Shown here one piece after another: positions 45,701 through 57,400 of a stretch of DNA of 64,000 nucleotides. Origin of the DNA: Salminus brasiliensis (lineage: Eukaryota > Chordata > Actinopteri > Characiformes > Bryconidae); the NCBI RefSeq assembly GCF_030463535.1, contig NC_132897.1, positions 6,392,321 through 6,456,320 of the forward strand, written 5' to 3'. Under the pieces are notes generated by a model, which saw only the letters and a list, made by a program, of their open reading frames with translations, did no database searches and was not told the origin of the DNA. A program made the position numbers and the translations under genes. Position 1 is the stretch's first letter, and each line of letters opens with the position of its first letter.

Positions 45701-46615
45701 AGTGAAACCCGCTTTACGCAAAGCCAACTTGCGCTTTCGTTTTTTACTTAAGGGCGTTAGCCAGCTAGGTAGCCCACCTCGCTAAAGCTAGATAGATAGT
45801 CACACACAAAGACTGGCTTTGCTCTTTACTGGTAGGCTCGGCGAACAGCCAGAATATCTGAACTTTTAATTTATCTAGCTATATTCACATAAACTCCAAC
45901 TAGCTATAAACCGTGTTAGATAGATAGCTAGCTAAGCTAAGCTAATATAGCTACCTATATTAGATAGCTAGCGCCAGCTAGCTGTTAACGTCCGTAAAAT
46001 CGTGTCTCAGCGGCGACCACCAGCTGGGCGATCTAGTTTTTTGCATGGTATATATTATTAATACACAGCCTGTTTAGAAAATGCATAAAAATAAAATGTA
46101 AATGTCTTTATTTGCTCAAATTGGGGCGGAAATGGTAAGGTTGTCTGCTAGCTACGCCACCGACAGAGCTAGCGCTAGCTACCGTTAGCTAAATGTCACG
46201 GCGAGCTGACACCGGGCTCTCTGGCCCAACACCGATTTTAGGGTTAAACAAGCCACCAAGTCGCACTTGTAACCTCGTTTTTAACACTTTAACTAATCAT
46301 ATTCCACACTATAAGCGTTAATAGTCTTGGGGCGGGATAAAACGAGGCTTTTCGTCCCTCCAAACCCGGCTTTTCTCCCCCCTCTCTGTACCTGTTTAGC
46401 TGCCCAAGCTAACCGACACCGTCTCGGCGAAACACTTTTTTGAACGCGGCTAAATCACAAACCAGCGAGCGAACGAGCCCACCGGTCGTGTATTTCGCTT
46501 CCTCGACGTTTACATTGCCACAAAAGCACCGTTTGACCTGGGTTACAACTTAAAATGTTTATTTAAAAAACCGAGGAAAGCCTTCTACCTTGTGCAGCCT
46601 CCTGCTCGCAGCCAT
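42723..46615 (-). CDS. ube2l3: ubiquitin-conjugating enzyme E2 L3 (UbcH7)
   Basis: Coding exons on the minus strand: 46615-46589 (MAASRRLHK), 44541-44446, 44155-43969, 42877-42723; total 154 aa, the same length as human. All splice borders are GT/AG and in phase. The UBC fold motifs are present: [11 protein letters not shown] (61-71), YHPN (75-78), and the active-site Cys86 in KGQVCLPV; Phe63, the contact for HECT and RBR E3 ligases, is kept. The two other cysteines I recall in human UBE2L3 are replaced (Ser17, Phe137), leaving only the catalytic cysteine. The enzyme passes ubiquitin to cysteine-using E3s (HECT and RBR classes such as parkin and HOIP) in cytosol and nucleus. The tiny 27-nt first coding exon is the family arrangement. 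It converges on ydjc. Confidence 0.98.
43115..43190 (+). repeat. dispersed unclassified repeat, short copy 3, in ube2l3 intron 3
   Basis: TAAACCAGGTAAGCCGCTGG and GAGCTGAACATATCCAGTG match the central block of the copy at 22.8 kb. Confidence 0.45.
45005..45180 (+). repeat. copy of the dispersed repeat seen near 1 kb, in ube2l3 intron 1
   Basis: CTTGTATCTCCATGTTTTGC and ACGGACCAATAGAAATGCTC match 960-1065. Confidence 0.55.
45755..46200. repeat. (TAGC)-rich degenerate tandem repeat in ube2l3 intron 1
   Basis: Many TAGCTAGC, AGATAGATAG and GCTAAGCTAA motifs across 450 bp. Confidence 0.7.
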
Positions 46616-46720
46616 CTTGGATCGTCCAACTGTTCCCACAGTGCACCGCGGCAGCGAGGCCTCTCCAAAAAGTGAGGTTTAGTTTCAGGAGGAACTAGTT
46701 TATCTTTTTTTTTTTTAATT
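46616..46720 (-). promoter_or_regulatory. ube2l3 promoter and 5' UTR
   Basis: CpG-rich segment around and upstream of the ube2l3 start (CACCGCGGCAGCGAGG), continuing the CpG-rich first intron (about 46330-46590). A TGTGGGAA (RBPJ-like) motif occurs on the minus strand just upstream. No TATA box. Exact start of transcription not visible. Confidence 0.45.
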
Positions 46721-47013
46721 CCCCTTCAGTCCTGTCAGTTGGTTACTTTCATCTCTATCAGTAAAAAGCTTTCTAGTTTCGCTTTTGCCCGGTTTTTAAC
46801 CCCTTGAAGAGCTGAAGCAGGGCGAGCCTGGGACATGGAGGCAGGATGCCAGAGCCGGGACTGTGGGTACTTTCCATTACAAGGCAATAAAAAATGTGGT
46901 CTTTGCAGCTTGGTTTTCTATTATATTCTTGATTATAGTGTTTTCTTACTGCTGTTACACATTCTGTCAACCTTCAGTTATATATGACCTGCTAAAAAAA
47001 AAAATAAATAAAT

Positions 47014-47065
<52 letters not shown>

Positions 47066-47903
47066 GATGACCTCTTAGCATCACTTGCATGAATGTAGGC
47101 CATAAGAGAAATCCCACCTATTTTCATTTCTTTTGTGGATAATTCAGTCATTAAGATGTAAAAAGTAATTAAAAACTATTTGATATGAAATGCTCTATTT
47201 ACCATTTAAAATGACCAGCAAAAATACACATTTTAATTTAAAAACTGTCCAAAAGTAATCACATCAGGCAGCATATTAATAAACATTTCATCTAATGGTT
47301 TCCTTTGAGATCATTTTTAAAGAAATTTTAAATGCTTACAGAAACTTTTTTCAAGTAGAAAATGCAATTATCTAGGTATCTACACTTACAGTAGTTTCTA
47401 CTCTACAAAAATGTAATGTCTAATTATACTTTTACATGTACAATTTTAATTACAGATAAAAAAGAAAGAGATGACATCCTAAAGAATATGTCATCCTGGC
47501 AGTATGACTAGTCAGAACCACTTTATAGATCTGTAGAGCTGATATTTTTATGGGACATTGCATTGCAGAGATCTTTTACTAGTAGAAATTGAGCCTAGCT
47601 TGTGTCACTGGTGGCTTTTTAGAGTAAGATCATATTGCCAAGAAGTGTAAACAGTTCAGACTCAGGGGGGTTGTCTTAAATGGCACATTTCATTTCCTTT
47701 TACATAATTATTCAGATATTGTAAAACATTATAGTGGATTCCCTTTAGGGAAAATGAGTTTTATGTATTTTTTAGTTTCTGAGTGTTCAAATGATAATAG
47801 CATTACTTATATTTGTGTTTAAGAAAGTATTATATTTCCGTTATGAATCGCTTCTTATTTTACATCAATTTTTTTTTTACATTTATTTTCTTATTTGTTT
47901 ATT
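46721..47903. other. intergenic, upstream of ube2l3
   Basis: AT-rich with a GA microsatellite (47020-47060). No exon recognised. Confidence 0.55.
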
Positions 47904-48057
47904 TAACAGATTTATTTATATAAAGTTGGTGCACTCTTGTTGTTAGTTGTTAATAGTACAGGCCTGAAATGCACATGCATAACATTTCTGATCACTAAAC
48001 CATAACATTTGCAGTGTTTGTTGTTTCAATTTAAGATTTACAAGGTTAATCGTACAA

Positions 48058-48102
<45 letters not shown>

Positions 48103-48895
48103 GAGTAGTAGTAGTAGTAGTCAGCAAAAATAAACAAACTCACTAATGAGTTTCTCTTTCTGTTTAGACGATACACATACAAATGACTTTAAACAAGCAG
48201 ACCTGTTTTCCTGCATTGCGATCTGAAGAAAACCACTGCATGATGATTTGAATTTTCCATTTTGTGACTAAAAGGTGTCACTCTGGTGTCAAGCTGGAGT
48301 TTTACATTCAAAGTCTCAGCATTTCTTTATATAGAGATAAAAAGAAGGCTAAACAAGACTAAAAAGACTATACCAGTGGGCCACTTTAACATCTTGTGAA
48401 TGTAAGAGACTAGGTACACACATTACATATATTTAAAGAAAGTGGAAGTAATTTATGAACTTTGTCTAATTTCTGTGAACAAATCTAGTAAATGAATATG
48501 TTTAATGGGTTGTAGATCTGGGTTATATATTTATAACAGTAAATTTACAGCCTATAGAATAGTGTGCTTTTCACATAGTATTATAAAAACAGTGAATTCA
48601 CGGCCTATAGTGTAGCAATCTCTTCATTAGTTAACATACCATGAATTTTACAGTGAATTCACAGCCTATAGCATGTTGTGCTAATATTGTAATAAAAATG
48701 AATTCACAGTCTTTGCCATAGTGTGAATTCAGGCAATTTTGTAATAACAGATTTATTTATATCAAGTTGGTGCACTCGTGTTGTGAGTTGTTAATAGCAC
48801 AGGCCTGAAATGCACATGCATAGCATTTTTGATTAGGGAATCACTAAACCATAACATTTGCAGTGTTGTTTCAAATGAAGATTTACAAGGTTAAG
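47904..48895. repeat. local direct duplication (~145 bp, 840 bp apart)
   Basis: 47904-48048 and 48745-48895 share AACAGATTTATTTATAT, AAGTTGGTGCACTC, ACAGGCCTGAAATGCACATG, ACTAAACCATAACATTTGCA and GATTTACAAGGTTAA. Between them lie a (TTA)n tract (48060-48102) and a short tandem repeat (48530-48740) of the phrase CAGTGAATTCACAGCCTATA. Confidence 0.8.
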
Positions 48896-49147
48896 TATCA
48901 TAGCAGGCTATTTAAGTAATATACAGTGAATACAGTGTTCACATATCTCACCAGTGTGTGAAGTACTAATCATTGTGGGGTCCCTATGGTCCAGTATTGT
49001 CTGGCTGCCAATAATTTTGACATTTTGATCTGAGTTTTAGGTGCAGATACAGATTAAGCTTTGACAGGAAAGCTGGTGGTTAACTGGGTGTATCAGAGCC
49101 ACATCATGGTGTATCATTGCATTCAAACATAATATCAGGCACAAAGT

Positions 49148-49558
49148 AAAATGTCAGTTCTTGAAGTTCTTGATATGTTGGAATCAGGACAAATGGGCAA
49201 ACGTAAGTATCAGAGACACTCTTACAAGAGCAACAATGTGGTTGGTGTGGCACAACAGATAAAACCACTAGCTGCCAGTGAGCTGTTACACCATGTGGGA
49301 GACCAGGGTTCGATTCCCAGTCTGGGTGACCGTATGCTGCTTTACACCAAGAAGAATTCCTGGGCAAGACTCCTAACACTACATTGGCCCACCTGTGTAA
49401 TACAAGTCACCTTGTAAGTTGCTCTGGGTAAGAGCGTCAGCTCAATTGCGATGGCTGGGCAGCTGGGCAGCTGGGTCAGAGCATGTCCAAAACATCAGGT
49501 GGGTCTTGTGGGATGTTCTGGGGCACCTAAGGCTCATTGACGTGATCCGTATATTGGT
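49148..49558. mobile_element. older miniature element interrupted by the SINE
   Basis: 49148-49230 and 49470-49555 match consecutive parts of the element at 55806-56227 (TTGAAGTT.TTGATATGTTG, AAATGGGCAA, GTCTTGTGGGATGTTCTGG, AAGGCTCATTGACGTGATCC). Confidence 0.5.
49238..49452 (+). mobile_element. tRNA-derived SINE with the common fish 3' end
   Basis: A-box-like TGGCACAACAG (near 49247), perfect B box GGTTCGATTCC (about 49307-49317), and the 3' module AAGTTGCTCTGGGTAAGAGC then GTCAGCTCAATTGCG, which is the LINE-related tail found in many fish SINEs. Different family from copies 1-4. Confidence 0.85.
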
Positions 49559-49559
49559 A

Positions 49560-50845
49560 TTCACAGCAGGCGAAATAAGTATTGAACATGGCACCAAAAG
49601 TGCTATTGACCAGACATTCTCACCAGGCATAGATGTCCATAAATGAAGTTATGTGTAATGAGAAATGACACAGTGAAAAGTTTTAAATACATCAAGAAAG
49701 AGAGGTGCAAAAAGCCATGGAAAGTCACAACACCAGCAGATCAGTAATTAGAAAGAAACCCTGACACTTAGTGCAAAGTAATATCTGCTGCTTCAACAGA
49801 TGGCCTATAAAAAGGTGTCTTACTACCAAGGTGCCACACAAGAAACATCTCATGATGGGTCAAACCAGTGAGCTCTTCCAAGACCTTCGCAACCGTACTG
49901 TTACAAAACTGTGTGGCACTGATGCCACTGGTTACAGAAGACTTTCTAAACTACTGAAGGTTCCAGTGAGCACTGTTGGGCCCATAATCCGGAAGTAGAA
50001 AGAACATAATTTCACCATAAACCAGCCATGACACAGTGTCTCCTGCAAGATGTACACAAGAGTTGTCCAAGAGCCAAGAGAGTTGTCCAAGGACCACCTG
50101 TGGAAAGCTACAGAAAGACCTGCAATCAGCAGGTACAGTAAGTAATGCACTCAACTGCCATGGCTTGTAATGTTGTATAGCTCAACAACATTTAGACAAG
50201 CCTGTGAAACACTGGGAGAATATAGTCTAGTCAGATGAGACCAAAATCCAAAACTCTTTAGATGCCATAATACACACCATGCAGGTCAAAAGACACTGGA
50301 TATCACCCCAAAACACCAACATACCAACAGTAAAGTGGGAGATGGGGCTGTTTTTCAGCATACGGCACAGGCACTCTTCATATAATTGAAGGAAGGATGA
50401 ATGGACAAATGTACAGAGACCTTCTTGATAATAATCAGCTGCCTTCTACCAGCATGATGAAGATGAAACAAGGGTGGACATTTCAGCAAGACAATGATCC
50501 CAAACACACAGCCAAGGAAACTCTATGGTTGGTTTTAGAGAAAGGAACCTAAAGCTGCTCTAAAGCTGCTACTACGGCCCAGCCAATCATCTGACCTGAA
50601 TCCAAGTGAAAATCTATGGAAGGAACTAAAGCTCAGAGTTCGTAGAAGAAGCCCACTGAAGCTTCAGGATTTAAAGAATGGGCCAAAATCACACCTGAGC
50701 AATGCATGCGACTAGGTTCTTCACACAGGAGGTCATCACCATCAAAGGCTTTTGTACTAAGTATTATATAGTCAAAAGCATCTTTAGAAATATATTTACT
50801 TAGAAAATTGGTGGCGTGTTCAGTAGTTATTTCACCCGCTGTCAG
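49560..50845 (+). mobile_element. dead Tc1-like DNA transposon, nearly full length
   Basis: 1286 bp with TA on both sides (49558-49559, 50846-50847) and ~33-bp terminal inverted repeats (CAGCAGGCGAAATAAGTATT against the reversed CAGCGGGTGAAATAACTACT). The transposase remnant runs on the plus strand: HTH part with ELFQDLRNRTVTKL (about 49870-49912) and GYRRLSKLLKVPVSTVGPII, then a stop at about 49996; further on, SDETK (catalytic Asp) near 50236, [13 protein letters not shown] (second Asp) near 50493 and [13 protein letters not shown] near 50600. Frames change between these, so it is a pseudogene. Confidence 0.88.
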
Positions 50846-51249
50846 TAATACACAGTGAATATGCAGTGAATTTAAAGCCTATTGCATAGTGCACAAGCAA
50901 GAACACATAAGTCTCACTAGTGTGTAAAATAACCAGCATCATTTGGGCTTTGGGTAGTGCCTATGGTCCAATATTGGCTGGCTACTATTAATTTTAACAT
51001 CTGGGCTACAGTTGGAAAGCTTGCTGCAGCTTTAGCTACACTAAAGACAGAAATCTGCTGTTTTGAGGGGAAAAGCAAGCTCGAATAAAACACAGTACCA
51101 ACAGCACTTGCCCGAATTCATATTTGACATCTAACTATAACTGATAATTAGATTTCTGTGGGCCCCCCCAGAATTTCCATTGTCAATGGATCCACTGTAT
51201 TTCACTCCTTGTCTCTTACAACAAGCAAACCCTTCACCCAGCAATTTGA

Positions 51250-51460
51250 GCTAACATCTAGAAGATGTGGTTTTGAAGTTCTATTCTATGTCCAAAAGAT
51301 GTCACTGCAGTGTTAGAGTTGTCACTGACTTTAAATAACCCTCTTTCCCAGCAGAGGTCAGAAGCCACAGTATAGATGATGTAGTTTTGAAGTTCCATTC
51401 CATGACCAAAAGATGTCACTCCAGGCTCCAGTGTGAGAGTTACAACCGCAGGAAAGAGAT
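51250..51460. repeat. short tandem duplication
   Basis: GATGTGGTTTTGAAGTTCTA with CAAAAGATGTCACT (51263-51307) recurs as GATGTAGTTTTGAAGTTCCA with CAAAAGATGTCACT (51377-51421). Confidence 0.7.
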
Positions 51461-51731
51461 CCTGTGAGGCACTGATTCAGCTTCTGCTTGGATCACATCC
51501 CAGTTCACAGCAGTGAAATGACCAGTGACGACAAAGTGGCGTGTAACCACCGAAACCACAGACAGAGATTAGTCACCCAAACACAGCTGTAAATGTGGCC
51601 TACGGGATTGTAATATAAAAAAATAATTGTAAGGGACCTACGATGTTGTAATATTGGCATCTTACTTGGGCCCAAAGTTACCACATGGGTTTAAGCATTA
51701 AACATTTTTATCAGAATTAGCACAGCTACAT

Positions 51732-52035
51732 TATATGGACAAAAGTATTGGGACACCTGCTCTTTCGACTAGATTTTGGAGCATTGCTGTAAGGATTTGA
51801 TCTGTGTGCAAGTGAGAAAAATGAAACATCTCCAAAACCTCAGACAGGTCTTGTGAAGTGTTCCTTGTCTGCTCTGGTCAGTACCAACCAAAAAAAAAGA
51901 GCTCTAAGGAAGGACAACTGGTGATCATGAGCACCCAAGGCTAATGTATGTGGTCTATTAAAAGATCTGCTGCTAACGTTAGTCTTGGTACCAGATACTA
52001 CAGGACCCTTTCAGAGATCTTGTAAAGTCCAAAGC
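51732..52035. mobile_element. fused fragments of two miniature element families
   Basis: It begins with TATGGACAAAAGTATTGGGA (51735-51754, terminus of the family at 23.5 kb) and passes at about 51840 into AGACAGGTCTTGTG, CTGGTCAGTACCAACC, GGTACCAGATACTACAGGA, which match the family at 55.8 kb. Confidence 0.55.
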
Positions 52036-52230
52036 CTGAGACTAAACGCACAAAATGCAGTTCCTCAGAGTGGTGGGTGGTAAGATAACAGTGTCAATTA
52101 CGACCACACATGCACGAGCCCTTACGGATCTTATCTAATCAAAGCTGTGGGCATTGCGGTGTTACCAGAAACGGAGTTGTTTGTTCATGCATGCATGGCT
52201 AATCTGTGTGTGTACAACCTGTTCTTGTAC

Positions 52231-52269
52231 ACACACACACACACACACACTCACACACACACACACACA
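52231..52269. repeat. (CA)n microsatellite
   Basis: CA tract with one TC interruption. Confidence 0.95.
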
Positions 52270-52501
52270 AAGTTTCCTTTTACCATAACCCATGTGACTA
52301 ACACAACATGCAGAGACTTGCCTGCATTTTTCTTCCTTCAGGATACTTCTGTCCAAAATAGTGTATCAAAAGACAGCTCTTTGCTACTTTGATGTGTTCC
52401 CACTGCTAACACAGGCATTCAGCTGTGCTCTGGAGTAGCCACACATGACCCTAAGGTCATCATGCCACCTGAGGTTCACCTAAGGTTCCCCATACAGCTG
52501 C

Positions 52502-55500
52502 AGAAGTCAAGTCAAGTCAAGTCAAATTTATTTGTATAGCGCTTTTTACAACTGTTGTCGTCACAAAGCAGCTTTACATAATTAGTACTTAATAAAGGAC
52601 AGAGACAGAGAAGAAAGAAGAAATAGGATGAAGGGTCAAAGACCCCCGTGAGCAAGCCAACGGCGACAGTGGCAAGGAAAAACTCCCTTAGAGCTGGAGA
52701 AAGAAACCTTGGGAGGAACCAAGACTCACAAGGGGGACCCGACCCATCCTCCTCTGGCCAGACCATTTAAACATTAATGGTAAAAATTACCAAAGCAGAT
52801 ACAACAGAAAGTTGATAGTGGTGATATTAATAGTGTCAGACAGACACGAGTCCATCTAGGTTTCAGCACGGCCACCAAACAGGCAGCAGCGGCAGGCGGG
52901 TGAGCCATGGGTGGTGGCAGGTTGGGGGGGGACCCGCTGGCCGGACTGGTAGGTGGCAGCTGGTTAGACGCAGGTAGAGGGGACCTCAGCGGGCAATCTT
53001 CCAGCAGGTCGGGTTGGGTGGCCATTTACTCTAAGAAGGTAAAAAGAGAAAAGTTAGTTCTAAGAGGAATTTTATGGAGGGCAGAGAATGTTGAGAATCA
53101 GCATCTGGGTATGTCTGACGACTCCGGCAGGTCTGATTATCACAGCATAATTAAAAGGAGAGAGCTAGAAGGTAACATGGACACGGGCGCACCCTGAGAA
53201 CACCAGCATCTATCTGCTCCACCGTCAACAAACCTGAGTGATCGCGTGTAAGCAGCGAGACGACAGCTCCAGCATCTCAGTGTACTACAATTCCCTGGGT
53301 CCGCAAACCCCTGGACCTGCAGCCCTTATCTAAGAAACATTAATTACCAAAAGCTAAACTAAACATATACGTTTTCAGCTTAGATTTAAAGATTGAGACT
53401 GTGTCTGAGTCCCGAACATTATCTGGAAGGTTATTCCAGAGCTGGGGGGCTTTATAAGAAAAGGCTCTTCCCCCTGCTGAGGTTTTCTGAATTTTGGGAA
53501 CGAGTAAGAGTCCAGCACCCTGAGATCTAAGTAGTCTTGATGGTTCGTAATACACAATAAGATCCTGCAGGAACTCAGGAGCGAGGCCATTTAGGGCCTT
53601 ATATGTTAATAGAAGAATTTTGTATTCGATATGGAATTTAACTGGGAGCCAATGAAGTGCTGATAGAACTGGACTGATATGGTCAAATTTTCTAATTTTA
53701 GTAAGGACCCTGGCTGCAGCATTTTGCACCAGCTGAAGTTTATTGAGGTTCCTGCTGGAACAACCTGACAGTAGTGCATTACAATAAACTAGCCTTGAGG
53801 TAATAAAAGCGTGTGCTAGCTTTTCTGCGTCTTGTAGTGATAAGGAGTTTCTTAGTTTGGAGATGTTCCTAAGCTGCATAAAGGCTGTTCTACTAATATT
53901 AGCTATATGTTGCTCAAATGATAAATCTGAGTCGAATGTGACGCCAAGATTTTTAGCTGCTAAACCAGGAATGATGGAAGCATCAGCCAAGTCTAACATT
54001 AAGTCTGATAGTTTATTTCTAGAGTCTTTTGGACCTAAAAGGAGAACTTCGGTTTTGTCACTGTTGAGGAGAAGGAAGTTATGTGACATCCAGAGTTTTA
54101 TATCCTTTACACAGTCCTCCATTTTCTGTAGTCTAAATTTATTGTCAGGTTTGGCTGATATATAGAGCTGTGTGTCATCTGCATAGAAATGGAAATTAAC
54201 GCCATGTCTGCTTATAACTGAGCCCAGTGGTAACTTGTATGATGTAAATAATAGCGGTCCTAAAATTGAGCCATATCTTACTTCTGCGTAGCTTGAAGAT
54301 AAATCTTTTATCTTTACAAATTGATAGCGTCCCGTTAGATATGATTGGAACCATGATAGGGCTGTCCCTGTGATTCCAACCATTCTCTAATCTTTCTAGT
54401 AATATAGAATGATCTATTGTATCAAAGGCTGCACTAAGGTCTGGTAGGACTAATAAAGATACGTAGCCTTGATCAGAGGCAAGAAGGAGATTATTCGTAA
54501 TCTTCACTAGGGCTGTCTCTGTGCTGTGATTTGGTCTAAATCCAGATTAAAATTTCTCATACATGTAATTTTTACTCAGGTATAAGCAGAGTTGTTGGGC
54601 CACAGCTTTTTCTAATATCTTAGATACGAATGTTAAGTTTGAGATGGGTCTATAATTAGATAATACGCTAGGATCAAGATTTGATTTCTTGATTAAAGGT
54701 TTTATAACTGCTAATTTAAGGGTTTGGGGTACATGCCCAAGGCTAAGGGATGAATTTACAATTGTTAAAAGAGGTCTGATTATAATTTGGAGAATTTCTT
54801 TTAGCAATTTAGAGGGAATCGGGTCGAGTGTACATGTTGTACAATTAGCTGAGGAAATAATTTTTTCTAGTTCTGGCTGTGGAAGTGGGTAGAAGGCTTC
54901 CAGCCTTTGTTCTACAACTAAGTTATGTTCTAAAGCAGCTTAAAATAGTCCATAAAAACATGACTGGTTAAAGATGTTGGGATCTGGGGTTGAGAATCTG
55001 CCTGGCTTTTAGTAAGTTTAGAGATCTCATTAAAAAGAATTCTGGGATTGTTTTTCTCGATCAGCGAGGCCAGATACACTGAGAGAGCTTTAATGAGTGC
55101 CTTTCTATATGGACTAAGGCTGTCCTTCCACGCAGAGTGGAACACCTCTAGTTTGGTTGTCCGCCATTTACGCTCTAGTTTCCACACTGTTTGTTTTAAG
55201 GTACAAGTATGATCACTGTACCTCGGTGCGAGCCTTTTTTGCCTTGTCATTTTATTTTTAAACGGTGCTACTTTGTCTAAGGTCGATCGAAGGGTATTTT
55301 CTAGATCGTTTGTTAATTTAACTAGCTCAGTTTGGTCTGACGGAGTGTAAGCTAAGGTTGATAGGGGTGGGAGATTTAGTAAACTGTACAGCTGTCATTG
55401 GTGTTATTGTGCGCTTTAGTGTTGGGGAGACGAATTAACATTTTGCCTTAGATGTAGCTCAAAGGAGATTAGATAATGATCCGATATTACTGAGCTTTGA

Positions 55501-55600
55501 GGTAGAATATTTAGCTGATCAATGCTAACACCCAGGGTCAGGACTAAATCTAGGGTATGAAAAAAACAAACAAACAGTGGAACTATTTTTTCGGGAGTGA
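52502..55600 (-). mobile_element. 5'-truncated non-LTR retrotransposon with broken reverse transcriptase (Rex1/L2-like)
   Basis: Minus-strand LINE. The 3' end is at 52502 with a TTGAC-repeat tail after GCGCTATACAAATAAATTTG. A 347-codon ORF (54383-53340) holds the reverse transcriptase from the palm to the C-terminal region: GSILGPLLF (38-46) and catalytic YADD (67-70) in FHFYADDTQLYIS, then LHWLPVKFHIEYK and RAFSYKAPQLWNNLP near the end. Upstream pieces are in other frames: [18 protein letters not shown] (54507-54196 frame) and the RT start SNYRPISNLTFVSKILEKAV (54807-54547). The most 5' part is the end of the endonuclease domain (TLDLVLTLG...SDHYLISFEL, 55613-55416). Frameshifts, stops and a Gln-to-Tyr change before GSILGP show it is dead. 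About 0.8 kb is 3' UTR. Confidence 0.88.
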
Positions 55601-55800
55601 TAGAGCTCCACACAACATCTTTGGGATGGTGCTTATGATCCAGAACTAATCATTCAACATTAGTACAGCTCTCAGTACTGTTATAGAGACTGAATGCAAA
55701 AAAAATCCTCACAGCATGTTCCAACATCTGGTGTAATGTCTTCTAAGAAGCAAAGGAGGACAAACTGCTCTATGAAAACCATTGAACAGAATGATTAACA
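55601..55800 (-). mobile_element. fragment of a Tc1-like or miniature element
   Basis: AGCTCCACACAACATCTTTG, GGATGGTGCTTATGATCCAG and TTCCAACATCTGGTGTAATG resemble the 3' coding end of common fish Tc1/mariner-like elements with GTGTCCCAATAC termini. Strand uncertain. Confidence 0.35.
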
Positions 55801-55805
55801 ACATA

Positions 55806-56227
55806 CACTGATCAGCCATAACATAAGCACCAAGTGGAGGTGCAGTGTCGTCTATCAAGGGGTGGATATATATTAGGCAGCAAGTGAATGCTCATGTCTT
55901 GAAGTTGATGTGTTAAAAGCAGGAGAAATTGGCAAGTATGAGAATCTCGGACAGAGTTTCTCAGGCAGGTCTTGTGGGTTTTTTTTTCTGGTATGCAGTG
56001 GTCAGTACCTACCAAAAATTGTGAACTGGTGACAGGCTTATTGATGTGATCCATGGAGGCCCACCTCATAACTTACAGAATCTACTGCTAATCTTGGTGC
56101 CGGATACCACAGGATGGCTTCAGAGGTCTTATGAAGGTTATTCGCAAATGATCAGATCTGTTGTGGCTGCACAAGCTGGACCTACTCAATATTAGACAGG
56201 TGGTACTAATGTTATGGCTGATTGGTG
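55806..56227. mobile_element. complete miniature Tc1/mariner-type element
   Basis: TA on both sides (55804-55805, 56228-56229), ends CACTGATCAGCCATAACATA and, reversed, CACCAATCAGCCATAACATT. 422 bp, no coding capacity. Best-preserved member of the family also at 25.0, 27.5, 49.1 and 51.8 kb. Confidence 0.85.
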
Positions 56228-56499
56228 TACCTCTTTTATAGGAAAAAAAACAAGAATTTTGTGGGTTTGGGTTTTCTGAAAACAACACAGTCCCATGTCC
56301 CCTGGCAAGTTGCACCTTCACCAGAAGTTTCTGGCAGAATTCTGGTTGAATATCTGACCCGTGTTCTTGTCAGAAGTGCTAGAGTTCAATTGAATGTATT
56401 GATGTCCTGGCAGTGTCACTGTCTACAGCCATGGGAGTTTTGCTATGGTCCAAAAACAGCACCTCTGTAATTTAGAGCTGACCAAATTTAGGAACACAT

Positions 56500-57400
56500 G
56501 ACCTTCTGAAAAAAAGTGTGAGACAATGATGAGACAAAGATGAAGTTGTTTGGCCTCAGTGACCACAGGAATGTTTGAAGGAGTGAGGCCCGGGCTTCGG
56601 GGAAGGCCATTCTAACTGCTTAACGTTCTAGCCTGTTCTAGCCTGCTTTATCTATTGCTCAACCACATTTGATGTGTGTTTGGAGTCACTGCCCTGTCTG
56701 AACACCCTGTTTTGTCAAAATTACAATCATCTAGCAGATTGTTTGTGGCTATGCTAAAGAGTTCAGTGGTCCTCCTCCTTGATTTTTCCACTTTTTTCCA
56801 CTTTGCATAACAGTTGGTGCAACTGTTGGCGCAGTGTTCTTGGGGTTGAATGCCTCACCTTTACTCCTTCAAACATGCCTCTAGTCATGGTAGCTAAACA
56901 ACTCAATCCTTGTTTCATCAAAATTTCCCTCCAGAGGGCTTTTTCTTTAGACTTTGGAGCATGGTTTTCTTTCTTAGATGGCAGCCTATAAATCCATGGC
57001 AATCTGAAACTTGCTTGACCGTAGACAGTGACACCAGTGTTATAGCAGCTTCCAGTACATGGCAGGCCTGTGCCTTGATGGTTGTGTGTGGCAGGCCTGT
57101 GCCTGGATGGGTTGTTTCCATCTGAATTCATTTCCTCTCAGCTTAAAGTGATAGTTTGTGTCGTCTTGCAGACCTTGGCAAATGTGGCTACACATCCCAA
57201 TAACTTGTATCTGCATATGGTTGTTTGAACTGATGCTCTTGCAATCTGTAGTTGTTCAGAAATGGCACCAAGACACAAAGGCTACTAGCTGTAGTCAATC
57301 ATGAGCACTAATAGAAAGTCATTAGGAAGACTTTTAGGACCTTTTAGCATCACTCAACCAATAATCTGACTGGGTGTATGTATTTATTTGACCCTGTATT
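56500..57400. mobile_element. two oppositely oriented Tc1-like transposase fragments
   Basis: On the plus strand 56518-56590 reads DETKMKLFGLSDHRNV-like; on the minus strand 56950-56840 reads the same transposase region (FDETRIELFSYHD-like, followed by RHVWR...GEAFNPKNT-type sequence in shifting frames), and 56760-56640 (minus) holds the later part (CAGTGACTCCAAACACACAT, the DPKHT region). A 122-codon minus ORF (57131-56763) is a frame-mixed by-product. Broken in every frame. Confidence 0.6.

Larger units (their letters stand above)
48915..51010. repeat. direct repeat flanking the SINE/Tc1 block
   Basis: 48915-49040 and 50850-51010 share ACAGTGAAT, CTCACCAGTGTGTGAAGTA-like, CCTATGGTCCAGTATTG-like and TGGCTGCCAATAATTTTGAC-like blocks, about 1.9 kb apart. 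Confidence 0.65.

Noticed and set aside
53340-54383. 347-codon ORF as a host gene
   Set aside because: Clear LINE reverse transcriptase with YADD motif; upstream domains are in other frames and the 3' end has a repeat tail.
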